Assembly: GCA_023443515.1 (NCBI GenBank)
Contig: JAEZUC010000164.1
Location: 1 to 26,186, forward strand
Source: Bacillota bacterium
GTDB taxonomy: Bacteria > Bacillota > Clostridia > Acetivibrionales > DSM-1351
Direction of reading: 5' to 3'
Length of the DNA: 26,186 nt
Part shown: positions 14,764-23,149 of the stretch, in pieces
Layout of the letters: the number at the start of each line of letters is the position of its first letter
Numbering within the stretch: the stretch's first letter is position 1
Position numbers and translations under genes: made by a program
The notes under the pieces: model-generated
What the model saw: the letters and a program-made list of their open reading frames with translations, nothing else
The model's database searches: none
Told to the model about the DNA's origin: nothing

Positions 14764-16647
14764 ATGGAAGGTCAAATTTTAGGAAACAGGTATCTATTAC
14801 TTGAAAAAATAGGTGGCGGCGGAATGGCTGTCGTATATAAAGCAAAATGCACACTTTTAAATAGGTTTGTTGCTGTAAAGGTATTGCGTACGGAGTTTAC
14901 AAATGATGATGAGTTTGTAAGACGGTTTAAAATAGAAGCTCAGGCTGTTGCAAGCCTTTCACACCCCAATGTGGTATCAATTTATGACGTGGGACATCAA
15001 GACGATATCCATTACATTGTTATGGAATATGTTGATGGTATGACTTTGAAGGACTATTTGAACAAGCATGGTGCATTAAACTGGAAAGATGCAGTTAAAA
15101 TAACCATACAAATTTGTTCCGCAATTGAACATGCTCACAAGAATAACATTGTACATAGAGACATAAAGCCGCACAATATCCTGCTGACCAAAGAAGGTAT
15201 TGCAAAGGTCACGGATTTTGGAATAGCACGTGCAGTAACCTCTTCTACAATTACTATGGTTGGAAGTACCATCGGTTCGGTACATTATTTTTCTCCGGAG
15301 CAGGCAAGGGGCGGTTTCATTGATGAAAAGTCAGATTTGTACTCTTTGGGTATAGCACTCTATGAAATGGTAACCGGCAAGGTTCCTTTTGATGGTGATT
15401 CTCCAGTGGCAGTAGCGTTAAAGCATATTCAGGAGATGCCTTTAGAACCTCACAAGATAGTTCCAAGCTTGCCATATGGTGTAAATGAAATAATAATGAA
15501 AGCTATTCAAAAAGAACAAAATATGCGTTACCAATCTGCAACGGAAATGCTCGGCGATTTAAACACAGTGCTTGTACAGCCTCAGGGAGGGTTTTTAGGT
15601 CATAATTCAGTTTCCAGCCAATCGACAATCAGAATGAGATCGGTAAATTCAGACGATATTGACAGCACTGTTAGAGTTAACACAAGGCCTAACAATGTAA
15701 ATAATAAAAAGTACGAATCTGAAAAACAAAAAAAGAAAAACAATACTACTTATTGGCTGGCGGGTATTGCCAGTGTACTTGTTATAGGTGTATTATTATT
15801 TATAACTATAGGATTGTTAACAAAAAACGGTTCTGACAAGGATATAAATACAATGCCTGATTACCGCAACAAAAAATTTGAAGATGTTAAGCAGGACCTT
15901 ATTAAAAGAGGCATTAATTATACCGAAAATTGGCAGGATAATGATTCGGTAGAAAAAGGTGTAATATTTGATCAGAGTTTTGAACCCGGAACCGAATACA
16001 GAGACGGGAGTTTTACCAATCTTGAGCTTACCATCAGTAACGGCCCTAAGAGTAAAAAAGTACCTGATGTTACTAATAAGGAATATAGAGATGCTCAAAG
16101 TGAACTTGAAAGTCAGGATATAAAATATAGGATTGAAGAAGAGTTCAGTGAGGATGTTAAGGAAGATTATGTAATCCGCACAGATCCAAAAGCTAATGAG
16201 GAAATTACAGAGGAAACAGTAGTAACAATCTTTGTTAGCAAGGGCGCGGAAGTAAAATTGATAAAAGTGCCAAATCTGGTAGGGAAAACCGAAACTGTTG
16301 CTCTCCAGCTTCTTAAAGATGCAAAATTAACCCTCGGAAGTGTGCTTCCGGCAGGTACCACAAACGGAATCGTTAATAAACAAGCACCTGAAGCTTATTC
16401 AGAAGTAGCTCCGGGTGAAGCTGTGACAATATGGCTTACTCCACAGGAACAGCAGGCACCTTCAAGTCCAACCCAAAGTCAACCAACTGATACTCAGACA
16501 GGTGGTAATACGGGTGGAGACAATACAAAGGGTAATGGCAAAGGTGGTAAAGGAAATACACCGGGAGATCAGGAGACCTCGGGTACACAGCAACCTGATA
16601 ATGGCTCTGGGGATGGAGATAATAAAACAAACACTGATGGAAAGTAA
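14764..16647 (+). CDS. prkC: Ser/Thr protein kinase with three PASTA domains (PrkC/Stk1)
   Basis: 627 aa. A cytosolic Hanks-type kinase (about 10-270) has glycine loop GGGGMAVVYKA, Lys39 in VAVKVL, catalytic HRDIKPHN with D133 and DFGIARA. A juxtamembrane linker rich in Ser/Thr follows. One membrane helix lies near 330-352 (YWLAGIASVLVIGVLLFITIG). Three extracellular PASTA repeats start near residues 364 (MPDYRNKKF), 432 (VPDVTNKEY) and 501 (VPNLVGKTE). The tail from about 560 is low complexity, rich in Gly, Thr, Asn, Gln and Pro. PASTA repeats bind muropeptides or lipid II; such kinases regulate cell wall synthesis and spore germination. It follows the PP2C gene and precedes rsgA, the usual Firmicutes order. 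Confidence 0.96.
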   Translation: MEGQILGNRYLLLEKIGGGGMAVVYKAKCTLLNRFVAVKVLRTEFTNDDEFVRRFKIEAQAVASLSHPNVVSIYDVGHQDDIHYIVMEYVDGMTLKDYLNKHGALNWKDAVKITIQICSAIEHAHKNNIVHRDIKPHNILLTKEGIAKVTDFGIARAVTSSTITMVGSTIGSVHYFSPEQARGGFIDEKSDLYSLGIALYEMVTGKVPFDGDSPVAVALKHIQEMPLEPHKIVPSLPYGVNEIIMKAIQKEQNMRYQSATEMLGDLNTVLVQPQGGFLGHNSVSSQSTIRMRSVNSDDIDSTVRVNTRPNNVNNKKYESEKQKKKNNTTYWLAGIASVLVIGVLLFITIGLLTKNGSDKDINTMPDYRNKKFEDVKQDLIKRGINYTENWQDNDSVEKGVIFDQSFEPGTEYRDGSFTNLELTISNGPKSKKVPDVTNKEYRDAQSELESQDIKYRIEEEFSEDVKEDYVIRTDPKANEEITEETVVTIFVSKGAEVKLIKVPNLVGKTETVALQLLKDAKLTLGSVLPAGTTNGIVNKQAPEAYSEVAPGEAVTIWLTPQEQQAPSSPTQSQPTDTQTGGNTGGDNTKGNGKGGKGNTPGDQETSGTQQPDNGSGDGDNKTNTDGK

Positions 16648-16662
16648 AATAGGAGGTTCATT

Positions 16663-17580
16663 TTGCCGCTTGGTATAATACTAAAGGGAATTGGTGGTTT
16701 TTACTACGTTAAGCAAGACGAAACAGAGGATATTTACGAGTGTAAACCCAGAGGGGTATTCAGAAAAAACTCTATTACTCCCCTTCCGGGGGATAGGGTA
16801 GGTTTCAGCATTATTGACGAAGCTAAAAAGCTTGGAAATGTTGATGAAATACTTCCACGTAATTCGGAACTTGTACGCCCCGCAGTTGCCAATGTTGACC
16901 AAATAGCAATTGTTGTAGCTGCAAAAGCGCCAAACCCTGATTATATGTTGCTGGACAAGTTGCTAATTACCGCAGAGACGAAAAACATCAGAGTTATAAT
17001 ATGTATAAATAAGATTGACCTGGATGACGGTACTGCTAAAATGGTCAGAAAGGCATACTCTCTGGCCGGTTATGAAGTAGTAGAAATAAGTTCTGTCCAG
17101 AATATCGGATATAAACGGCTAAAGGAGGAACTAAAAGAGCATATTACGGTTTTTGCAGGCCAGTCCGGGGTAGGAAAATCAACCATTTTGAACCATATAA
17201 TGGAATCATGGGTTATGGAAACCGGAAGTGTGAGCAACAAAATAGAACGTGGTAAACATACTACAAGGCATGCAGAACTTCTTGAACTTAAATCCGGCGG
17301 TTATGTTGCTGATACCCCCGGATTTAGTTCTTTTGAGATTACAGATATCCCCTACAATGAACTGGAAAGTTATTACCCCGAGTTCCGACCGTATATCAAT
17401 ACCTGCAGGTTTAATTCCTGCAGTCATATAACAGAACCTGGATGCAGGATCATTGAAGCACTTGAACGAAGCGAAATTGACAATAACAGATATCAAAGAT
17501 ATATACAATTATACAGAGCATTAAAAGATATTCCACAATATAAAGGAAAAAAGACCGAATCTAGGAGAGTGATAAAATGA
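16663..17580 (+). CDS. rsgA: ribosome small subunit-dependent GTPase RsgA
   Basis: 305 aa. A circularly permuted GTPase: an N-terminal OB fold (about 1-65), then the G4 motif INKIDL before the P-loop GQSGVGKST, with KHTTRHAEL (G2) and DTPGF (G3). The C-terminal zinc-binding segment is CRFNSCSHITEPGCRI. RsgA releases assembly factors during late 30S maturation. The start is TTG at 16663, 6 nt after a perfect AGGAGG, giving MPLGIILKGIGG. Its end overlaps rpe by an ATGA junction, so the two are translationally coupled. Confidence 0.95.
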   Translation: MPLGIILKGIGGFYYVKQDETEDIYECKPRGVFRKNSITPLPGDRVGFSIIDEAKKLGNVDEILPRNSELVRPAVANVDQIAIVVAAKAPNPDYMLLDKLLITAETKNIRVIICINKIDLDDGTAKMVRKAYSLAGYEVVEISSVQNIGYKRLKEELKEHITVFAGQSGVGKSTILNHIMESWVMETGSVSNKIERGKHTTRHAELLELKSGGYVADTPGFSSFEITDIPYNELESYYPEFRPYINTCRFNSCSHITEPGCRIIEALERSEIDNNRYQRYIQLYRALKDIPQYKGKKTESRRVIK

Positions 17581-18245
17581 TTAAAATTGCACCTTCAATT
17601 TTATCAGCCGACTTTTCATGTCTAGGCAGTGAAATTGAAAAAATCGTTTTAAACGGTGCTGATATTATTCATATCGATGTTATGGATGGACATTTTGTGC
17701 CGAATATAACAATCGGACCGGGAGTTGTTAAATGTTTACGTAAATACACAAATAAACCCTTCGATGTTCATCTGATGGTATCAAACCCCGATGAATATAT
17801 TGAACAGTTTGCACAAGCAGGTGCGGATATTATAACAGTACATGCTGAAGCTACCAAACACCTTAACCGGACTATTCAATTAATAAAAAAATGTGGCAAG
17901 AAGGCAGGCATAGCTTTGAATCCTGCAACTCCTCTAAATGTTCTGGATTTTGTAATGCAGGACGTGGACATGGTTCTTATAATGACTGTTAATCCCGGTT
18001 TTGGAGGCCAATCATATCTGCCACACTCTACAAAAAAGATTTCAGACTTAAAGAATATGATGATTAAAAATTCACTTCAATTTGACATTGAAGTTGATGG
18101 CGGAATTGATTGCAATAATATAAATGTGGTAACAAAGGCAGGTGCTAGTGTAATTGTCGCAGGTTCTGCCGTTTTTAATCAGCATGATGTTGGAGAAGCA
18201 ATCAGGAGCTTAAAACTGAATTCATATAACAGAAGTGCATTGTAA
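17577..18245 (+). CDS. rpe: ribulose-phosphate 3-epimerase
   Basis: 222 aa, the standard length. It interconverts ribulose 5-phosphate and xylulose 5-phosphate in the pentose phosphate pathway. A TIM barrel with the family signatures KIAPSILSADFSCLG, HIDVMDGHFVPNITIG (metal ligands His/Asp), DVHLMVSNPD, MTVNPGFGGQSY and EVDGGID near the phosphate site. ATG overlaps the rsgA stop codon. Position after rsgA and before thiN is conserved in Firmicutes. Confidence 0.96.
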   Translation: MIKIAPSILSADFSCLGSEIEKIVLNGADIIHIDVMDGHFVPNITIGPGVVKCLRKYTNKPFDVHLMVSNPDEYIEQFAQAGADIITVHAEATKHLNRTIQLIKKCGKKAGIALNPATPLNVLDFVMQDVDMVLIMTVNPGFGGQSYLPHSTKKISDLKNMMIKNSLQFDIEVDGGIDCNNINVVTKAGASVIVAGSAVFNQHDVGEAIRSLKLNSYNRSAL

Positions 18246-18268
18246 TCCCGGATACGGGCGGAGGTAAA

Positions 18269-18904
18269 ATGAAAGCTGTTTGTGTGTGCAATGGTTCAAT
18301 CAGTGACTATGAAGAAATAAAAAAATATATACTTGTTGCAGATTATATTATTTCCGTGGACGGAGGAGCGGGTCACCTGAGAAAAATGGGAATTAAACCT
18401 AATATTTTATTAGGTGACTTTGATTCTGCCAATTCGCAAGATTTAGATTATTATGTTAACAAAGGTATAAACATTTCAAAGTTTCCCGTTGAAAAGGACA
18501 TGACTGATTCAGAGCTTGCCATTGAAAAAGCATTGGAATTGGGCGCTGACGAGGTGGTTTTTTTAGGTGCGTTAGGTACACGAATTGATCATTCCTTTGC
18601 AAACGTTATGCTTCTAAAAAAAATGCTGGATATTGGACTTCGAGGCTCTATTGTAGATGAACATAACGAAATATATATGTTCAATTCGGATTTTAGCATA
18701 AATAAAAAAGAGGGTCGAAAGATCTCTTTGATTCCGATAACAGAAAAGGTAACAGGTGTAAGTACAAGAGGTTTAAAATATCCTCTTAACAATGCAACTA
18801 TGGTTCTTGGAACTTCCTGGGGTATCAGTAATGAATTTGAGGATGAAACCGCCAGAGTTACTATTGAAAGCGGAATTCTACTTGTATGCCTATCTCGAGA
18901 TTGA
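18269..18904 (+). CDS. thiN: thiamine pyrophosphokinase
   Basis: 211 aa. It transfers diphosphate from ATP to thiamine. Key motifs are SVDGGAGHLRKMG, PNILLGDFDS (metal and diphosphate site) and KDMTDSELAIEKAL, then FLGALGTRIDHSFANVML. The C-terminal beta domain holds GLKYPLNNATMVLGTSWGISNEF. The ribosome site is GGAGGT before ATG. It closes the housekeeping plus-strand run; the tRNA-Ala gene begins 78 bases after its stop. Confidence 0.95.
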   Translation: MKAVCVCNGSISDYEEIKKYILVADYIISVDGGAGHLRKMGIKPNILLGDFDSANSQDLDYYVNKGINISKFPVEKDMTDSELAIEKALELGADEVVFLGALGTRIDHSFANVMLLKKMLDIGLRGSIVDEHNEIYMFNSDFSINKKEGRKISLIPITEKVTGVSTRGLKYPLNNATMVLGTSWGISNEFEDETARVTIESGILLVCLSRD

Positions 18905-18930
18905 TTTTTTTACTATTGGAAAAAACATGG

Positions 18931-18959
18931 TTGCCAACAGTTAAAAATCATGTTAATAT
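18931..18959 (+). promoter_or_regulatory. promoter for tRNA-Ala
   Basis: TTGCCA (18931-18936), a 17-bp spacer and TAATAT (18954-18959) lie 24 bases before the first base of the tRNA. Spacing and position fit a dedicated sigma-A promoter. Confidence 0.55.
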
Positions 18960-18982
18960 TGGATTGAACTCGTAAAAAGCGT

Positions 18983-19058
18983 GGGGCATTAGCGCAGTTG
19001 GGAGCGCATCACACTGGCAGTGTGGGGGTCAGGGGTTCAAGTCCCCTATGCTCCACCA
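18983..19058 (+). tRNA. tRNA-Ala (anticodon GGC)
   Basis: A full cloverleaf of 76 nt can be drawn. The acceptor is GGGGCAT with ATGCTCC, including the alanine identity pair G3:U70. D stem GCGC/GCGC; anticodon stem TCACA/TGTGG around loop CTGGCAG, so the anticodon is GGC. T stem AGGGG/CCCCT with TTCAAGT. CCA is encoded. A terminator follows. The gene marks the boundary between chromosomal genes and mobile-element DNA. Confidence 0.96.
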
Positions 19059-19063
19059 CAAAT

Positions 19064-19097
19064 AAAAAACTACAAGGCGAAAGTCTTGTAGTTTTTT
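19064..19097 (+). terminator. tRNA-Ala terminator
   Basis: A 13-bp stem (AAAAAACTACAAG at 19064-19076 with its complement at 19085-19097), an 8-nt loop and a terminal T run lie 5 bases after the CCA end of the tRNA. Confidence 0.9.
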
Positions 19098-19104
19098 ATT
19101 TTAA

Positions 19105-21150
19105 AAAAACCTTGAAGCGAAGTTGGAACAGTTAGCTGATGCTCCCAAGGACGATGTATTAACCTTTGAACAGCTGGGGGTTGATTGCTTGTTTGTAGAC
19201 GAAGCCCACCATTATAAAAATGGCGGTGTATTTACAAAGATGAGAAACGTTGCCGGGATTTCAGGAAACTCAGCAAAAAAGGTACTGGATATGAAAATGA
19301 AATGCGACTATATAATTTCAGAAAACAACGGACGAAATGTTATCTTCGCAACAGGAACACCAGTAAGCAATTCAATGACTGAAATGTTTGTAATGCAACA
19401 GTTCCTGCAAAAAAATGAACTTAGAGAAAAAGGGTTGCATAACTTTGATGCATGGGCAGCAAGTTTTGGCGAAGTTGTATCAGCACTTGAACTTGCACCT
19501 GAAGGCCGGGGCTTCAGAATGAGAAACAGATTCAGTAAATTTACAAATCTTCCTGAGTTAATGACAATGTTTAAAAACATAGCTGATATTCAGACTGCCG
19601 ACATGTTAAACCTTCCTATACCAAAACTTTAAAACGATAAGGTTACAGTAGTAACTTCTGAGCCATCGGAGCTGCAACAGGAACTTGTACAGGAAAGTGC
19701 TCAACGAGCAGAGAGAATCAGAAACGGTATGGTAGACCCGTCAATAGACAACATGCTTAAAATTACAAATGAAGCAAGGCAGTTTGGAACAGATCCACGA
19801 TTAATAATTCCTGATGCGCCTGATGAACCGGGAAGCAAAATAAATAAACTGGTGGACAACGTATATCAGAAATACGTTGAATTTAACTCAAACAAGGGTA
19901 CACAAATAATATTCTCTGATGTTGGAACTCCAAATGACCGTGGAGGTTTTTGTGCTTATTATGATATAAAAAACAAACTTGTCAGTCTGGGGATTCCGGA
20001 AGATGAAATATGCATAATCCACCATGCCAAAACAAAGAAGCAGAAGGAATCCATGTTCTCTGCAATGCGTACAGGAGAAAAAAGAATAATCCTGGGTTCA
20101 ACCTCAAAAATGGGAACCGGGACAAACATACAAAACAAGCTTGTTGCACTGCATAACCTGGATTGCCCCTGGAGGCCCGCTGATATCGAGCAGCGTGACG
20201 GAAGAATACTACGGCAGGGAAACGAAAACGAGGAAGTGGAGATATTCAGATATGTTACAAAAGATACCTTTGACGCGTATCTCTGGCAAATAGTTGAACA
20301 GAAGCAACGGTTTATCTCACAGGTAATGACAAGCAAGTCTGTCAGCCGCAGCTGTGAGGACATAGATGAAGTAGTTTTAAACTACGCTGAAATTAAAGCT
20401 CTGGCAATGGGAGATCCGAGAATCAAGGAAAAGATGGATTTGGACATAGAGATAAACAAGCTTTCGGTACTAAAGGCTGCTTGGTCAAAACAAAGATACT
20501 CACTACAGGACAGTATAGTTTACTCAATACCAAAGGGTATTAATTCAAATGAAGTAAAAATAGAAGCCATACAAAAGGACATAGAATTAAGGAACTCAAA
20601 TAAGTTCCAGGAGGATGAATTCAGTATTATATTGGAAAACACCCTGATTACTGAAAAAGAAAAAGCCGGAGAACTTTTGTTACTTCTTTGTACCAAGGCA
20701 AAAAAAGAGAACTGGAAGCAGGTAAGTATCGGAACCTATAAAGGCTTTGGTTTAAAGCTTGAATACAATGAATTTCTGAGTGGGTTTAATTTACATATCA
20801 CAGGTAAATATCATTACACAATTGAGCTTGGCGCGAATCCCATCGGGAATATAACACGTATAGACAATGCACTAGAAGGCATGGAACCAGCATTGCAAAG
20901 ATGTCGCAATCAGTTGGAACAGCTGTACCAGGACTTTGAAACAGCAAAGGCAGAATATGAAAAGCCCTGGCGCTACGAGGAAGAATACAAGACAAAACTA
21001 GCACGTCAGGCAGAACTCAACATTGAGCTAGATTTAAACAAACAGGATGAAGTCCTGGGAGATGAAGCATCAATTGAAGACAAAGAAGTAGTTTCAATTA
21101 ATGCTTCGTCTGTAGTCTTTGATGAAGAAGAGCAGGAAATGGAGATATAA
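19105..21150 (+). pseudogene. SNF2-type helicase (large element methylase/helicase), truncated and interrupted by in-frame TAA
   Basis: Two open stretches in one frame (19105-19632 and 19633-21150) make a continuous helicase C-terminal half of about 680 codons, broken by a single TAA at 19630-19632 after NLPIPKL. The frame then continues with NDKVTVVTSEPSELQQEL, and the translation reads smoothly if the stop is ignored. Motif II is VDEAHHYKN, motif III FATGTPVSNSMTEMF, and motifs V-VI GSTSKMGTGTNIQNKL and WRPADIEQRDGRILRQGNENE. Motif I (Walker A) and everything before it are missing; the reading frame begins at the tRNA terminator. Intact relatives in clostridial elements are well over 1000 aa and often carry an N-terminal DNA methylase domain. 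It therefore looks like a deletion remnant with a later nonsense mutation and is probably inactive. Confidence 0.88.
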
Positions 21151-21197
21151 ATGAAAGGGGCATAAGTCATAAAACAAAATTATAGGGTGGCAATAGC

Positions 21198-21220
21198 TTT
21201 GAAAAGTGAATAGTTCGGTA
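21198..21220 (+). repeat. right-arm repeat box, copy 0 (upstream of cargo unit 1)
   Basis: TTTGAAAAGTGAATAGTTCGGTA matches the boxes at 22161-22176 and 23230-23252 (consensus CTTGAAAACTGAATAGTGCGGTA) with a few changes. A promoter follows 21 bases later. The preceding bases, 21151-21170, share AAATGA..GCATAAGTC with the inner module of the other copies, so degenerate repeat DNA begins right at the helicase stop codon. Confidence 0.7.
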
Positions 21221-21241
21221 TATTTTATAACAGAAACACTG

Positions 21242-21270
21242 TTGACTCCAGTGAATTCTCAATATAGTAT
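21242..21270 (+). promoter_or_regulatory. cargo promoter 1 (TTGACT-N17-TAGTAT)
   Basis: TTGACT (21242-21247) and TAGTAT (21265-21270) are separated by exactly 17 bp. The same -10 hexamer and spacing recur in the other cargo units at 22188 and 23264. Confidence 0.65.
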
Positions 21271-21352
21271 AAATGTAATAAGTTTTTGCATATAAGGCAG
21301 AATTGTTGAATATGGTGAAATATGTTCTGTTATATTAAATGGAGGGAACGTC

Positions 21353-21619
21353 ATGTATGATTTAGAAAGAACAAAGAAAACAATTATAATCATGTTTTGT
21401 CTTTCGGCAGTTTCATTAATATTAACTTTTATAGGGTTTGCGGGTGGTGGAGAAGAATTAATAAGGTATGGCTTTATGAATAACCCAGGGCATGCTATTC
21501 TGATGTTTGTTAGTGCTGGAGTGTTCATCATATCTATATTAACAGGATTAGGATTTAAAGCCTTATTCAAAGATATTACCGAAGAATTAAAATATATAGA
21601 TAGTAAAAAACAAAATTAG
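21353..21619 (+). CDS. small two-TM membrane protein, unknown function
   Basis: 88 aa. Two hydrophobic helices are seen, about residues 11-30 (IIIMFCLSAVSLILTFIGFA) and 46-66 (HAILMFVSAGVFIISILTGLG), joined by a short GGGEELIRYGFMNNPG loop. A charged C-terminal tail ends KDITEELKYIDSKKQN. GGAGGG lies 6 nt before ATG. The gene is in cargo unit 1 with its own promoter. I do not recognise the family. The hydrophobicity pattern and strong ribosome site support a real gene. No terminator was seen after it, so read-through into the next gene is possible. Confidence 0.7.
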   Translation: MYDLERTKKTIIIMFCLSAVSLILTFIGFAGGGEELIRYGFMNNPGHAILMFVSAGVFIISILTGLGFKALFKDITEELKYIDSKKQN

Positions 21620-21734
21620 CCCTGTCTACTGCTTATGGTTCTCAATACTTATATTTCGTGATATATCTTATGCTAATGAACTAGAATCTTAACAAACAAC
21701 TCAATATACCATTTTTAAGCTCAACTGTTAAGGA

Positions 21735-21773
21735 TTGAATTTTAACATAACTCCAGATATAGTATTAATTGTA
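21735..21773 (+). promoter_or_regulatory. possible promoter of the 69-aa gene, with shared 19-mer
   Basis: TTGAAT (21735-21740) and TAGTAT (21760-21765) are 19 bp apart, longer than ideal. The -10 lies inside AGATATAGTATTAATTGTA (21755-21773), which is identical to 23282-23300 in front of the SnoaL-like gene. Confidence 0.45.
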
Positions 21774-21800
21774 GAAGTATTAATAAAAGGGAGACATCTG

Positions 21801-22010
21801 ATGAGTAATGAAAATTATTATTGGTATTGCCCTGGAAGAGAAGAAGATATTGATTGGGGTTTATGCTGGGAATTTTGTTTCGCAGGTAGTATTGGGCCTA
21901 TTGATACAACAAATGAACTTATACAATGGATTAAACAGAGTAAAAAGTTTAAAAATTTAAAAGATTTTCATAAAGTATGTGAAAAATGTTCTCATTGTCA
22001 ATGGGGTTAG
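21801..22010 (+). CDS. small Cys/Trp-rich protein, unknown function
   Basis: 69 aa. Start chosen at ATG 21801, which follows AAAGGGAG by 7 nt; the longer in-frame reading from 21735 runs over the promoter. Six cysteines occur in three groups: YCPG near residue 9, LCWEFC near 20-25, and CEKCSHC at the end, suggesting metal binding or disulfides. The middle part (TNELIQWIKQSKKFKNLKDFHKVC) is helical and basic. It is the second gene of cargo unit 1 and is followed by the unit's terminator. The family was not recognised; no signal peptide is seen, so a cytosolic zinc protein is the mildest guess. Confidence 0.65.
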   Translation: MSNENYYWYCPGREEDIDWGLCWEFCFAGSIGPIDTTNELIQWIKQSKKFKNLKDFHKVCEKCSHCQWG

Positions 22011-22078
22011 CACTAAAAATTTACGCTAATTTCTAACATCATATAAAAGCCTCCAAAGCTACGATTTAAATACTAATG

Positions 22079-22176
22079 TACCGCACATTCAGTTAGTCTG
22101 ATGTGCGTTTTTTATTGTACAAAATAAGTGAATACGTACTAAAAAAGTTGTACATTCATAATTGAATAGTGCGGTA
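22079..22176. repeat. composite intergenic repeat, copy 1
   Basis: 98 bp. The outer ends are TACCGCACATTCAGT (22079-22093) and ATTGAATAGTGCGGTA (22161-22176). They pair over 8 bp, skip one unpaired base on the right arm, then pair over 7 bp with one G-U. The left arm also forms its own terminator hairpin. Within, TGTACAA (22116-22122) pairs with TTGTACA (22148-22154). Copy 2 at 23150-23252 shares the ends and the layout. Confidence 0.8.
22082..22113 (+). terminator. cargo terminator 1
   Basis: CGCACAT (22082-22088) pairs with ATGTGCG (22101-22107), with extra inner pairs TCAG/CTGA partly offset by one base, then a run of six T. It follows the 69-aa gene. The same hairpin design recurs at 23153 and 23873. 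Confidence 0.8.
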
Positions 22177-22187
22177 GAGATTGAAAC

Positions 22188-22216
22188 TTGATATAGAAAA
22201 ATGCCATATGTAGTAT
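22188..22216 (+). promoter_or_regulatory. cargo promoter 2 (TTGATA-N17-TAGTAT)
   Basis: TTGATA (22188-22193) and TAGTAT (22211-22216) with a 17-bp spacer begin 11 bases after the right repeat box. The flanking GATTGAAACTTGATA closely matches GATGAAACTTGACA at the next copy. Confidence 0.7.
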
Positions 22217-22319
22217 TATTATAAATATATTGCTTTTTATCGGTATCGTTAAATTATACGAAATGATGGTTATTTTTTCTTAAGCCGATAATTCTAGTGC
22301 TACGATTGGAGAATTTAAC

Positions 22320-23024
22320 ATGAAAATCACAATGATACATGGGCAAAACCATAAGGGAAGTACTTATCATATAGGAAGGTTATTGGCGGAAAAGCTTGCG
22401 AAGGAGGACGAAATTACTGAGTTTTTCTTACCAAGGGACTTGAATCATTTTTGCATGGGCTGCTACCAATGTATTGAAGATGATACAAAATGCCCATACT
22501 ACTCGGAAAAGCGGATCATCACCGACGCTATGGAAAAGGCAGATATGCTTATTTTCACGACACCAAACTATTGCATGGGTCCATCTGCATCCATGAAAGC
22601 TTTTCTTGACCTGATGTTTACATATTGGATGTCGCATCGCCCAAGAGAGTGGATGTTCAGGAAGAAAGCAGTTGTTATTTCAACTGCTGCTGGAGCAGGA
22701 GCTAAGCAGGCCATTAAGAGCGTGACAAAGTCTCTCTTTTATTGGGGTGTTCCTTATATAAAAAGCTATGGCATTAACGTGCAGGCCATGAACTGGGCTG
22801 GTGTAAAGGAAGATAAGAAAATAAAAATCGAAAAAGATATGATTAAGCTTGCCCGAAAATTAGAACATGATGAAAGGCCGAAAGCCTGTATAAAGACAAA
22901 ATTCGTATTTTTTATGATGGCGAACATGCACAAAGCCGGATGGGACTCGTCTCCTGTCGAAAGGCAGTATTGGGAGGAACGTGGTTGGCTAAATAAGGGG
23001 CGACCTTGGAAAAAAAGGTCATGA
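22320..23024 (+). CDS. flavodoxin-fold NAD(P)H-dependent FMN reductase-like protein
   Basis: 234 aa. The flavodoxin-like fold starts ITMIHGQNHKGSTYHIGRLLAEKL, where the GxxxxGST loop holds the FMN phosphate. A CMGCYQC cluster near residue 45-52 is typical of the iron-sulfur flavoprotein/NADPH-dependent FMN reductase group. FTTPNYCMGPSASMKAFLDL matches the family's second flavin-contact region, and VVISTAAGAGAKQAI the third. Likely a cytosolic flavin-dependent reductase using NAD(P)H; the substrate is unknown. The C-terminal 60 residues include HKAGWDSSPVERQYWEERGW, seen in related clostridial proteins. A ribosome site TGGAGA precedes ATG. It is the only gene of cassette-like unit 2. Confidence 0.85.
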   Translation: MKITMIHGQNHKGSTYHIGRLLAEKLAKEDEITEFFLPRDLNHFCMGCYQCIEDDTKCPYYSEKRIITDAMEKADMLIFTTPNYCMGPSASMKAFLDLMFTYWMSHRPREWMFRKKAVVISTAAGAGAKQAIKSVTKSLFYWGVPYIKSYGINVQAMNWAGVKEDKKIKIEKDMIKLARKLEHDERPKACIKTKFVFFMMANMHKAGWDSSPVERQYWEERGWLNKGRPWKKRS

Positions 23025-23149
23025 GTATTGCATAAGGTTTATACTGCCTGTCATGAACATCATCTTAGGTGGCTCATATGTCACATTATTTATTTTGTAT
23101 GATTGAAATCATCGATCACGAGGTCAAAAAATAATAGATCGAAAATCTG

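Larger units (their letters stand above)
21205..22093 (+). other. cassette-like unit 1 (two-TM gene plus 69-aa gene)
   Basis: This interval is bounded on the left by AGTGAATAGTTCGGTA (21205-21220) and on the right by TACCGCACATTCAGT (22079-22093), which are near reverse complements. Inside lie a promoter, two small genes and the arm of a terminator. The same layout recurs in the next two units. The unit boundaries are my interpretation of the repeats. Confidence 0.5.
22011..22319. other. 309-bp gene-free region before the flavodoxin-fold gene
   Basis: No gene is seen. In order it holds a short leader after the 69-aa gene, the terminator hairpin, the composite repeat copy 1, the promoter TTGATA-N17-TAGTAT and about 100 bases of AT-rich untranslated leader ending in TGGAGA before the ATG. 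Confidence 0.7.

Noticed and set aside
18983..19058. Attachment-site duplication of the tRNA-Ala 3' end
   Set aside because: No second copy of GGTTCAAGTCCCC or of the CCA end was seen downstream within the window.
19630..19632. Programmed readthrough of the TAA in the helicase
   Set aside because: The gene is already missing its ATP-binding half, so decay is the simpler explanation.
22079..22176. Canonical integron attC site
   Set aside because: The layout is similar, but neither end carries GTTRRRY or RYYYAAC and no integron integrase is in the window. Reported only as cassette-like.
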